A model generated the notes under the pieces. It was not told the DNA's origin. It saw nothing but the letters and a program-made list of their open reading frames with translations, and searched no databases. 64,000 bases of DNA from Eulemur rufifrons (Eukaryota > Chordata > Mammalia > Primates > Lemuridae): positions 15,552,193 through 15,616,192 of the forward strand of contig NC_091012.1 of the NCBI RefSeq assembly GCF_041146395.1, given 5' to 3'. The position numbers and the translations under genes are program-made. Numbering within the stretch: the stretch's first letter is position 1; every line of letters begins with the position of its first letter. Of the stretch, positions 14,032-25,287 are shown piece after piece.

Positions 14032-14735
14032 GCCAGTACCTGGTGGCCCCAGGGGCCCTTGGAGGCACAGGACACCTAAGTTGATGAACTGTTACCTGGA
14101 GCCTTCCCTCGGGCCTCAGGTAACCCCTTGTGCCCCACAGGCCCGGTCCCCGCTCACCAGAGTTCATCGCGGCCGACGTGGGCAGCCACGCCTGTCCCCA
14201 GTGGGTCTCTTCCCAGCTCAGATCCCAGGAGGAGGGATGGCAATGTTCGCCTCTCACCCTGAGGCCGGCCCTCCACTGGGAGCTGGGATCCCAACCAGAT
14301 CTCTGCGCAAAGAGGACCTAAAGGCTGTGCCCCCTCCTCGCCCCTCCCCCCACCCATGGTGGTCCCTGTCCGCTCCGGGTCTTTTTCCCCTCACAGCCTC
14401 CTGCCGCCCTTCCAGACACCCTAGGCAGCACCGTCTCGCCCTCCACCGCCGCCGCAGGTGGGCATCCCCGTGGCCATGGCCGGATCGCGAGGCCAAAGCC
14501 GCCCTGGCCTTCTGACAGCCTTGGCCGGCCAGGGGAGCCGGCCTTACAACCGCGCATGCGCAAGTCGCTGTCATTATGACAGCGGCCGTTGCCTAGGGGC
14601 GCGTCTCTATGGCAGGAGCCCTCTGGGGCCAGGCCGGGCACGTCCTTGTCAGGCTCTGGCCTGTCCTCTCCAGGATGCCTGCCAGGGGTTCGTCCGCGGT
14701 TCCAAGGAGAAGAAGGAGGGCTCAGCGGGCGGCAG
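14032..14735. other. Unit-B-specific CpG-rich block
   Basis: Units A and C pass directly from a 'gactgggcc'/'ttcggcc'-type phrase to the 'ggctcc...aggaagc' phrase, whereas unit B has about 700 extra bases here. The block has many CpGs, C-rich runs (14330-14360) and the promoter-like cluster at 14551-14596. Short frames exist on both strands without recognisable domains. It may be an insertion into B or an ancestral part lost from A and C. Confidence 0.7.
14551..14596. promoter_or_regulatory. Promoter-like cluster: NRF1 site, palindrome, X-box half site
   Basis: 'cgcgcatgcgca' (14551-14562) matches the NRF1 consensus. A perfect 17-bp palindrome 'gctgtcattatgacagc' (14567-14583) contains TGACAG on both strands, the TALE homeobox (MEIS/TGIF) core. 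'gttgcctagg' (about 14588-14597) resembles an RFX X-box half site. An ATG at 14609 opens an 85-codon frame without known homologues. The motifs are seen in sequence; promoter activity is inference. Confidence 0.5.
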
Positions 14736-14815
14736 AAGGCTCCCTCGTCGCAGCCTGCAGGAAGCAGCAGGGGGATCCCTGGACCTGTCGCCCATCGCCA
14801 CCTAACAGCCGCCTG

Positions 14816-16570
14816 CTGGCTGTGTATGTGAGTCTCCCCGAGAGTCCAGGGTCTTCACGCCCGTGAGTCCCAAGGCTCCACTATCCGTATGCCCGTGTGT
14901 CCCTCTGTACTCAGGGGTCCACCTTCCTCGGCCGCAGAGCCTGGCCCTGACAGGACCTGCCTGAGTACCTGTGGCTTCTGAGAGAGAGAGGGACAGAGAG
15001 AGACATAGAGAGAGAGGGAGATTCTATGTATGTGTGTTCGCAAGTGGGAGTCACTGGTCTGTCGTGTTGGCCGTTTGCCTCGGGGCTCCTTTAAGTCACC
15101 TCGCTGTGAGCCCCTTGGTGCAGTTCCGCTCGGGCTAGGGCCCCGGTGCCATTCGTTTACTGTGGGGATCCTGCATGGGGGTAGGATGGTGTGGTTCCGC
15201 CTGGTCAAGGGCGGGGGTGCCACCTGAGACCGGCAAGAGGAGGAACGTCCTCCCCACCAGGAGGTGAGCCAGTATTCCCACACGAAGAGGATAACAGCCA
15301 AGCTGACGACTACCACCACCACCTCACCAGGAACTCTGGAGGCCAGAGAGGTGTGCAGGGAAGGCCAGGAAGGAGATTCTGCCTCCCTTGGGCCTCATGC
15401 CCTACCTAGGCTCACGCCTGCCTTCTCCGCTGGAGGCCGGAGGGCAGAGAAGCAGAGACTATGGAGGGAGAACATCTGCCCTCCACAGGGGCTTTTCTGG
15501 CTAGCTCAGCCATCCAAGGTGGCATCCGTGTGGCGGTTAGCAGTGCCTTCTCCTGGCGGGGTGCCAGTTTTTACCCCAACACCGTGACCCATCATCTTTT
15601 CTCTCTTGATGGTTTCCGAAGGCCTGGACCCTTCTTCATCTGGATGAACCCTGTGTGCCAGAATACATTCCCACTCCATCAAGGTCAGCATTGGGGGCAT
15701 CCACTGCCTCAGGCTTTCCTTCTCCACAGTGACTTCTTAGTGACTGGCTAGGACTGACACCCGTGCCCATCTGGCCAGCCCTTTTTTCTGCTGGCAAGTT
15801 AATCAGGTCTTCGTGTCAGTGCCCCATCACTCATTTCCCATTGGTAGAGCGGCATCACACCCCGCCTGGCCTTTGCCTTCTGTGGAAGAGTCTGTTTCCC
15901 TTTCGTCTACTCTCCATTCGTTCCTTTCTTGCAGGGATATATATGCCTGGCTTGTTCCTGGGGAAGTGTCAGCAGGGGTGGACAATGGCTGGTAGGGGCC
16001 ATTGCCCGCTACTCTTTACACTGAGGGGGTGAGGCAGGAGGAGTTGAGACTGGGTTTTGTGTGGCTGCAGGGTGGTGGTGGCCCTGTTCCCTTTCGCTTT
16101 GGTTGGGGCACTGACTGCACTGCCTGGGTAACTGTTTTCTCTTCAGGCAAGAATGCCCAGTCTTGCCCAGGCCTGCAGAAGCGGGCCTGTGCATGTGTTC
16201 CTAGGTAGGCTCTGCTTTCCCTGAGCTCTCTTGGGGCCCTCTGTGACCCTGGAAAGGGTGCCTTTTCTCCAAGGTCGGTCTTGGAGTGAGCCGTGCACAC
16301 TCTTTTAAGACCCCTTCTTTCCTTGCACCCTGCTTGTCTATGAGGTCTTACCCAGTCGCCACTCTCTGCTCATACTTGCTGTACCTGAGACTTGCCTTGC
16401 TGTGCCTTTCCTCCTACCCTGAACAGCAGAGCGGACAGCCTGTAGTCCCAGGCAATGAAGGTTCGGCCTAGCGGGATTAAGAAGGCTCCATCGCATTGTC
16501 CAGGAAGCTACAGCAGAATCCATGGACTTCTCAGCCATTGACGCCTTAGCCCCCCTGCTGACTGTGTATG
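14816..16570. repeat. Array unit C (about 1.76 kb)
   Basis: Third copy. It is almost identical to unit A from about 14830 to 15525, then more diverged to the end. It lacks the CpG block of B. GA tract at about 14979-15018. Pyrimidine tract and AG at 15933-15934; donor-like 'aaggtcggt' at 16271-16279. It ends just where a fourth unit would begin. Confidence 0.88.
14979..15018. repeat. (GA)n tract in unit C
   Basis: Interrupted GA repeat in the same relative position as those in units A and B. Confidence 0.88.
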
Positions 16571-16571
16571 A

Positions 16572-17285
<714 letters not shown>

Positions 17286-20200
17286 CATTGATATTGATAA
17301 AAACAAATAAAAATAGAAATATAACATACAAACACCTATGAAATACAAGAAAAAGCAGTACTAAGACAGAAGTTGATATCAATAAACATCTACATCAAAA
17401 GAAGTAGAAAGACATCAAATAAACAACCTAGCAATGCACTTTAAAAGACAAGAAAGGAAAAATAAGTGAAACCCAAAATTAGTAGACAGAAAGAAATAAT
17501 AAAGTTTAGAGCATAGATGAAATTGAGATGAAAACACCATAAAAAGATTATCAAAACAAAAGGTTAGTTTTATCAAAAGATAAACAAAGTTGACCAAACT
17601 TTAGTTAGACCTGGAAATAAAAGAAGATCCAAATAAATGAAATCAGAGATAAAGAAGGAGACATTATAATTATTACCCAAGAAATTCAAAGGAACATCAG
17701 AGACTATTACATAGTCTCTTATGGTGCCAATAAATTGGGAAATGTAGAAGAAATGGTCAAATTCCTAGACATAAACAGCCTACCAAGATTGAACCATGAA
17801 GAAATAGAAAACCTGAACAGACCAATAATGAGTAACAAGATAAAAACACTAATAAAAAGTCTCCAAAGAAAAGCCCAGAACCCGATAGTGTCAATGCAGA
17901 CTTCTATAAAATATTTAAAGAAAAACTAATACCAATTCTATCTCAAACTATTCCAAAAACTTGAAGAAGAGGAAATACTTCCAAACTCCGTTCTACAGTC
18001 CAGCAATACCCTGATACCAAAACTAGACCAGGACACAGCAAAATAGAATAGTACAGGTCAATATTACTGATGAACATAGATGCAAAAGTCCACAACAAAA
18101 TACTTTCAAGCCAAATTCAGCCACATATTTAAAAGATTGTTCTCTATCATCAAATAGGAGTCATCCTAAGGATGCAAGGATCGTTCAACACCTGCAAATC
18201 AATAAGCATGATACATCACATTAAGGACAAAAACCATATGATCATTTCAATAGATGACAAAAAAGGTATTCAACAAAATTCAACATCCCCCTTCATAATA
18301 AAAACTCTAAACAAATTGGTTATACAATGGGAACATATTATAACTCAAAACAGTAAAGATCCTATATGACAAAATCACAGCTAGCATCATACTGAATGGG
18401 GAAAAATTGAAAGCCTTTCCTGTAAGTTCTGGAACAAAGACAAGTTGGCCACTTTCACTGCTTTTATACAACAGAGTACTGAAAGTCCTAACCAGAATAA
18501 TTAGACAAAGAATAAAATAGAGGGCGTCCAAAGTGAAAAGATGTCAAATTGTCCTTGTTTACAGATGATACTATCTTATATTTATAAAAACCTAAAGATT
18601 CTGCCAAAAAACTTTTAGAAGTAACAAATGAATTCCGTAAGTTTTCAGGATACAAAACCAACATACAAAAATTAGTAGCAATCCTATATGCCAATAGTGA
18701 ATAATCTCAAACGAAATCAAGAAAGCAATCCCCTTTATAATAGCTATAAAAAGTTAAAATAAAATACCTAGGAATAAACTTAACTAAAGAAGTGAAAGAT
18801 CTTTACAATGAAAACTATAGAACGCTGGTGAAAGAAATTGAAGAGGACACAAAAAATGAAAAACATCCCATGTTCATGGATTGGAAGAATTAATATTGTT
18901 AAAATGTCTGTAGTATCCGAAGTGATCTACAGATTCAATGCAATCCCTATCAAAATACCAATGACATTTTTCACAAAAATAGAAAAAGCAATTCTAAAAT
19001 TAACAGGGAATGACAAAAGACCCTGAATAGTTTAAGTAGTCCCAAGCAAAAAGAACAAAGCTGTAGGCATTCCATTACCTGATTTCAAAATATACTACAA
19101 AGCTATACTTACCAAAACAGCATGGTACTAACATAAAAAGAGGAACAGATCAATGAAACAGAATGGAGAACCCTAAAATAAATCCATGCATTTACAGCCA
19201 ACTCACATTTTACAAAGGCACAAAGAATATACATTGGAGACAGGACAGTCTCTTCAACAAATGGTGCTGGGAGAACTCAATATCCATACACAGAATAAGG
19301 AAACAAGACCCCTATCACTCACTATATACAAAAATCAAGTCCCAGTGGATTAAGACTTAAATGTAAGACCTGAAACTATGAAACTACTAGAAAACATTTA
19401 GGAAATGCTTCAGTACATCGGTCTGGGCAAAGATTTCTCGAATAAGACCTTAAAAGCACAGGTAACCAAAGCAAAAGTTGACAAATGGCATTATATCAAG
19501 CTAAAATCTTTTGCACAGCAAACGATCAACAAAGTGAAAACCTATAGAATGGGAGAAAATATTTGCAAACTACTCATCCAACAAGGGATTAATAACCAGA
19601 GTGTATAAGCAACACAAACAAACCAATAGCAAAAAATCCAAATAATCTGATTTAAAAAGGGGCAAAAGATCTTAATAGACATTTTTCAAAAGAAGACATA
19701 CAAAATGCCAAAAGGTATATGCAAAAGTTCTCAACATCCCTAATCATTAGATAAATGAAAATCAAAACCACAATGAGAGATCATCTCACCCCAGTTAAAA
19801 TGCCTATTATCAAAAAAACAGGGCTGGGCGAGGTGGCTCACGCCTGTAATCCTAGCACTCTGGAGGGCCGAGGTGGGAGGCTCGCTCAATGTCAGGAGTT
19901 TGAGACCCTGTCTCTACTAAAAATAGAAAGAAATGATCTGGACAGCTAAAAATATATATAGAAAAACATTAGCCAGGCATGGTGGCACATGCCTGTAGTC
20001 CCAGCTACATGGGAGGCTGAGGCAGGAGGATCGCTTAAGCCCAGGAGTTTGAGGTTGCTGTGAGCTAGGCTGATGCCACGGCACTCTAGCCCCGGCAACA
20101 GAGTCAGACTCTGTCTAAAAAAAAAAAAAAAAACCACCAACAGAAAACGAATGCTGACAAGGAATGAGAGAAAGGGGAACATTCATATATCATTGATCAG

Positions 20201-20940
20201 AAAGTAAACTAGTACAGGCACTATGGAAAACAGTATGGAGGTTCTCAAAAAACTAAAAGTAGAACCACTACCTGTTCCAGCAATCCCACACTGGGTATAT
20301 ATCCAAAAGAAAGGAAATCACTATATTGAAGCAATATCTGCCCTCCCATGTTTATTGCAGCACTAGTCACAATAGCCAAGATGTGGAATCAACTTCAGTG
20401 TTCATCAGTGGATGAATGGATAAAAAAGAAGTGATACATATATGCAATGGAGTCATATTCATCCATAAAGAATAATTAAATTCTACATTTGCAGCAACAT
20501 GGGTGGAACTGGAAGATATTATGTTAAATGGAATAAGCCAGGCACAGAAAGACAAATATGGCATGTTCTCACTCGTATGTGGGAGCTAAAAAGAATATTG
20601 ATATAATGAAGGTAGAGAGTAGAATGATGGCTGGGAAAAGTAATGGGGATGGGGAAGAAGGGGGGTTAGTTAAAGAGAACAAAACTACAGTGAGATATAA
20701 GGAATATGGTCTAGCACAAGAGAGCAACTATGGTTAACAATATTGTATATTTTAAAATAGCTAGAAGAGAAGAATTGGAATGCTCCCATCACAAAGAACT
20801 GATAAATGTTTGAGGAGATGGATATCTTAATTACCAGATTTGATCATTACACATCATATGCTTGTATTGAAACATCACAGGTACCCTAAAAATATGTGCA
20901 ACTAGTATGTATCAATAAGAATTAAAAATTACAAAGAGAA
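17286..20940 (+). mobile_element. 5'-truncated L1 (L1MA/L1PB-like), inactive
   Basis: Plus-strand L1 covering most of ORF2 to the 3' UTR. Recognisable pieces are the 'LPRLNHEEIENLNRPI' segment (17735-17929), RT-adjacent sequence (18172-18700), '[16 protein letters not shown]' (about 19220-19275) and a 3' UTR ending near 20935. Many stops and frameshifts break it. It is more decayed than the young family in this window and is interrupted by the Alu at 19822-20133. It probably inserted into an older L1M. Confidence 0.85.
19822..20133 (+). mobile_element. Alu element, plus strand, inside L1
   Basis: Begins 'gggctgggcgaggtggctca'. It has a shortened left monomer, then 'aaagaaatgatctggacagc', an A-rich linker, a complete right monomer with 'gctgatgccacggcactcta' and an A tail. 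Strepsirrhine-type linker and right monomer. It splits the L1 at 17286-20940. Confidence 0.92.
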
Positions 20941-22080
20941 CAAAGGATGAGTGGGGAAAAATCCTACTAAACCAAATGTTAGCAAACCAATTCCACAATG
21001 AATGAAAAGATAATACTCATGTCCAGGTGGGCTTACTCTATGAAGGCAAGATGAATTTCATATTAGGAAATTTGCTTAGATACTTTACCACTTTAATGTA
21101 TTTTTAAAAACCTGTGTTATGATCTCAGTAAATGTGGAAAAAATTTCAGGAATATTTCACTGATGTCTCCTTCTACCCCTTCTATCTGACATTGTATTCT
21201 GGCAATCCAAATAAGACAAGAAAAAGAAATAAAGGATTTAAGCTTTGGAAGTGAAAAAATTTAAAAATATCTTTTTTCACAAATGATACTTTTCCCTAAA
21301 AGATAGATTATATAAGGCAATTATTAAAAATTAACAAGAGAGCCTGGCAAAGTTACATTGATGTGCGATCAATTCACAAAAGTCCATTGCATTTCCGTAC
21401 ACCAGGAGCAAACTGAAATTCAATTTTTAAAACATACTATATACAAGTGCAACAAAAAATAATGTTTCTAAGGATAAATGCAGCAAACATGTACAAGACC
21501 TTAGTGTAAGAAATCCTAAAACTATGTTAAAAAACATTTTTAAAAAAACCTAATTAATGGAAACACATGTCAGAGTATAGTTCGGAAGACTCAATATTGG
21601 AATCACATCAACTCTCCCACAAATTAATTCATAGAATTAGTTAAATCCTAATTAAAATGCAAATTAAGGTTTCATGAAATTTGACCATATGATTGCGAAG
21701 TGTATATGGAAGTTCAGGTTGCCAGTAGTTAAGACACTTTTGAACAAGGAAAGCAAGGTGATGGTACCTGCGTGACCCAATATCAAAACATATTAACACA
21801 ACCGTGTGTAGTATCGGAGCAGGAATAGACAAACTGAGCAATGGGCCAAAAAGAGAGCGAACAAACTGACCTATGAGTATAGTATAGAAACCTGATTTAC
21901 TGCTGTTTCTATGGGAAAATCTGGACTGTTCACTAATTTAAGTGCATGAAAACGAATCCACACTTCACACCATACACATACAAAAAAATCATTCCAGATA
22001 GACCAAAATTTTTAATGTCAAAGGCAAACTCTAAGTCTTTGAAGAAGGGGAAACAAAAACACATATAGGCAATGCAACCT
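20941..22080 (+). mobile_element. Old L1M, right part
   Basis: Decayed plus-strand L1 ORF2 sequence continuing beyond the younger L1 ('atgttagcaaaccaattcca', 'aaatttgaccatatgattgc', 'cattccagatagaccaaaat'). No open frame. The boundary with the following MIR is approximate. Confidence 0.6.
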
Positions 22081-22099
22081 GCAAAAAACAACTTGGTTT

Positions 22100-22330
22100 C
22101 AGAGACGCAGCTCTGGTCAGTTTAGCAGGTGTGGCCCTGGAGTTTTGCTGCCTCAGTTCCAATCCCTGCTTCATCACTTCCTAGATGAGAGGTCTTGGGA
22201 AAATTACTGAATTTCCCCAAGCAAGTGTCTTCATCTGTAATAACGGGGTAATATTAACACCCCCTGCAGAGGTTTTTGTAAAGGTTCAGTGAGATCCTTT
22301 CTGTAAAGTGAGTAGCACAGGATTAGCACG
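22100..22330 (+). repeat. MIR SINE
   Basis: Near full-length MIR: 'ccctgcttcatcacttccta', 'cttgggaaaattactgaatt', 'tgtcttcatctgtaataacg' and a tail with 'aaggttcagtgagatc'. Confidence 0.8.
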
Positions 22331-23004
22331 TGGTAGAAGCTCAGGAATGCCGCCAGGACAATGACCTGGCCATTTGGACAACCGTGGGAGAATCCAGGGA
22401 GCCAGAGCCACATTTCCTGGAGAAAAGCAGGAAATTCAAGATTTGATGCCCTGGGGAGGGAGGCCAAGGATTTTGTGGTGTTCCAGGGGGAAGAGCTAGT
22501 TCTGAGGGAGACGGATGCCAGAATACAGAAGAAATGTTTAACCATTTAAAATGGACCAATGGCTGTTTACTCCAGCAGATTTTGCTGTAAGATGGGGCAA
22601 CTACACAGCCCATTTCTCTTTAACCTGTTTTCTTTTTAATTTCATATGTTGCAGACATCTCATCATGTCAATATATGCAGATCTGCCACATTCTGGATTT
22701 GCATAAGATCCTGTAGTGCGGATATAATATGTAATTGATCCACTCATGATGAACATTTAGATAGCTTCCCTTTTATGTTTTTTTACTTTAAAACCACAGG
22801 AAAAAATGAATCAATAGAAATGTAAAAACAAGCACATATATGTATCTACGTGTGTGCGTGTGTGTAGATAGATAAAGCATTTCAAATTGGAGTGGGGATG
22901 AAGAGACCCCATTCTCTACCAATTTCTCTGTAAGTGAAATCATAGAATCATTGAATGACAGGGTAGATGGGGCCTTAGAATATCCAGTGGGATGACTTTA
23001 AGTT
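22331..23004. other. No gene recognised
   Basis: Mostly unique sequence. The 62-codon plus frame near 22361 and its minus-strand counterparts have no recognisable features. A short 'tgtgtgcgtgtgtgtagata' simple repeat lies near 22850. Confidence 0.4.
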
Positions 23005-23105
23005 TATAGTGTTGTTTGTTGCAACACCATTCAAAGTAGCCAAAATATGGAATCAGCCAAAATGCCCATCAAAAGATAAACAGACAAATAAAATGTGCAG
23101 AGCAC
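23005..23105 (+). repeat. L1 3' ORF2 fragment, old
   Basis: Phrases 'acaccattcaaagtagccaa' and 'aatgcccatcaaaagataaa' are typical of the ORF2 3' region of old L1. Confidence 0.55.
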
Positions 23106-23109
23106 TAAA

Positions 23110-23330
23110 CACAAATGGAAACATGTAATTACTGAATGTTATAAACTCCTACTCTAGGCTTAGCTGGAGGTAGGTGCTCTGCACATGTCACTTATCCTTA
23201 CAACTCTCTTCTGAAGAAAGTACCGCTAGAGTGACCATGTGACAATAAGGAAACTGAGGTCATATTGTTAGCAAGTGGCGCACTTGGCAGTCCAACAAGT
23301 AAAACCTAGAAGCCTGAATTATTCTAGTGA
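23110..23330 (+). repeat. MIR SINE
   Basis: MIR pattern: 'ctggaggtaggtgctctgca', 'cttatccttacaactctctt' and 'gacaataaggaaactgaggt', followed by the AG-rich end. Confidence 0.75.
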
Positions 23331-23944
23331 AGCACGTGTGGGACTGCACAGGCCTACCCGACATGCTCTGCTCTGTACACACACCTGTGGCTTTTCCACT
23401 ACCCCCGGAAGATTCCCAGACCCAATTGCAAAATCAGTTCTTTAAACTGAAGATGAGGCCCAGAGTCCTTCAGGGATCCGGACAGCAGTAGGTCTCCGTG
23501 GACCTGCGGCTCCTCGGCAGACTGCTGCCTATGCAGGGAGTAGCCAGGCGGGCCCTCTCTTGGGAGAAGGGGAGCTTTACCCGGGAGAAGCCAGAGCAGA
23601 TGCTGATGAAATCCCTGAGGTTCTGTGATTCTCTGACAAGGGAGGCGAGGTCTTCACTTCCCTGCCTTTTCTTAATCCTCTTCAAATTGTAGCAGAGTGC
23701 AGACACTAAGACACATAATTTATCACCACCATATTCTTCTTCCTAAAATGTTCTCATCATCTAATCACATCACGACTCAAGAATGCAGAGGTGTCGCTCT
23801 CAGCCTGCAGAAAGGCTGCTCCAGTTGCCCTAGGAGCCCTCTGCTTCCTTGGAGACAACCTGGGCGTCATGGAAGAGGAGTGAAGGTTAGGGCACAGGTG
23901 ACCAGGGAGATCTGGGTTCCCCTGCCCTCTGTTAAATTTGTATT
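23331..23944. other. No gene recognised
   Basis: Unique-looking sequence. Frames on both strands between 23470 and 23706 overlap and have no known domains. Confidence 0.4.
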
Positions 23945-24815
23945 TATTAATTTTTAAATTCCCATAGAGTAAAATTCACTTGTTGGGTGCATAGTTCTAG
24001 ATTTGACCAATGCAGGGGATTGGGTAACCACTATCACAATCAAACACAGAGCAGCTCCATCACCCCCAGTGACCTGTGTGCCACGCTTGGCCCTTCCCTG
24101 CTCGGTGGTCCTAGGTCTTTTGGCCTTTTCCAGAATGTCAGGTAACTGAATCCACACGGAATGAAGTCTGTGAGTCCAGCTGCTTTCAGCGGGCATAAGG
24201 CATCTGAAATTCATACATTCTGGTATGTTAATCAACAGTGTGGTCCTTTTTACTGCCGAGAGGTATTCCATCGATGGATGAGCCACAGTTTGTTTATCCG
24301 TCCACCCACCGAGGACTTCAGTTTAATCAGTTTGCAGTTTGAGGCAGTTATGAATAAAGCCACTATAAATATTTACACACTTTGCAAATGTAAGCACAGT
24401 TTTCCTTTTTAATTTTTTTTAACTTGGATGTATTCCTAGCTGGGATTACTGATTTGGTAAATGAATGTTTACCTTTCTAAGAAACTGTCAAACTTTTTGA
24501 AAGTGGCTGCACCACTCTGCATTGCTGCCTGCGATGCACAAGTTTCAGCTCTACACACTCACCAGGACGTGGTATTTCTGATTTTTAATTTTACCTACTT
24601 GTAGCGACATCACCTTGTAACAGAATTGGCATTTCCCAATTCCTTGTAATGCTCAGCATCTTTTCACATGCCTTTTGCCATCAGTATATCTTCTTTGACG
24701 AAGTGTCATTCAAGTCTTTTGCTCATTTATTTTTAGAGAGATTTTAGATTCACAGCAAAATTGAGTGGAAGGTATAGAATTTTTCATATACCCCTTCCTC
24801 ATATATCTAAAAATT
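23945..24815 (-). repeat. Old L1 (L1M-type) 3' fragment
   Basis: Minus-strand L1M: 'attcccatagagtaaaattc', 'gaggtattccatcgatggat', 'gcaccactctgcattgc' and 'agattcacagcaaaattgag' are reverse-oriented L1M 3' end phrases. Heavily diverged; it may be two adjoining fragments. Confidence 0.6.
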
Positions 24816-25260
24816 TCAAAATTTTACATGTTATGCTTACCTCTATGATATGGTTTGCATTTATTTTTATATCTTTGCATACAGTTTTCTGATTATTCTA
24901 GTATCATTTTTGAAAGGATTATCCATTCTCCATTGATTTGTTTTTGCACCTTCCCCCAACCCCACATGGGAGACTGCAGCCCACACCTCCTTTGGTCCGT
25001 AGCTCTCTTCATCATCCCATAGGAACTGATAAATCTTTTTGGTATATTCTCTCCCATTTCTCAATGAACATTCAACTACCCCCACTTATGGAGTATTCAT
25101 CCCATTCTCTATACTTCCCCATCCTAAGTGAAGGAGCCAGGGAAGGGCCTCATTGTTCCTTCCTCCCACTCATTAAGGTAGCTGATAGTCTGGATAGTTC
25201 ACACCCAAATATTTGAGGATTTCTTATTTAAATTTAAAATAGAAGTTGCCATAGGAGACT

Positions 25261-25275
25261 CTATATGGTATTCTT
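25261..25275. repeat. L1 target-site duplication, left copy
   Basis: The 15-bp 'ctatatggtattctt' is repeated exactly at 33817-33831. The T tract that follows (25274-25287) is the final poly(A) of the minus-strand L1 insertion. Confidence 0.95.
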
Positions 25276-25287
25276 TTTTTTTTTTTT

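Larger units (their letters stand above)
12398..14815. repeat. Array unit B (about 2.42 kb, enlarged)
   Basis: Middle copy. It aligns with A and C at both ends but holds about 0.7 kb of extra sequence (about 14032-14735). Its first half is the most diverged of the three, while its stretch at about 13890-13995 differs from A by roughly one base in a hundred by eye. GA tract at about 12555-12582. Pyrimidine tract and AG at 13498; donor-like 'agggtgagt' at 13834-13842. Confidence 0.88.
10653..16571. repeat. Three-unit GC-rich tandem array of unknown origin
   Basis: Three direct copies of a long unit lie head to tail. Each begins at a 'ctgtgtat(c/g)tgagtctcc' or 'ctgtttgtgtgagtctcc' phrase (10655, 12397, 14815), and the last ends at 'ctgactgtgtatgaat' (16570). 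Landmarks recur at matching offsets: a (GA)n tract, 'caggaggtgagccag', 'cagagaagcagagact', 'ctagctcagccatcc', 'catcaaggtcagcattgggg', a pyrimidine tract ending 'ctttcttgcag', and 'taccctgaa(g/c)agca'. The array is far richer in GC and CpG than its flanks. I do not recognise it as an LTR, LINE, satellite or known gene family. Open frames within it are short, overlapping and not conserved across all three units, so a protein is not supported. A lineage-specific duplicated non-coding transcript or a small macrosatellite are possibilities. Confidence 0.9.

Noticed and set aside
13844..14515. 223-codon plus-strand frame in unit B
   Set aside because: Pro/Arg-rich, spans the junction between shared and unit-specific sequence, overlaps several minus frames and is absent from units A and C.
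10762..16032. Many open frames of 70-190 codons on both strands of the GC-rich array
   Set aside because: GC-rich DNA lacks stops. The frames overlap on opposite strands, are broken by frameshifts between units and carry no known domain.
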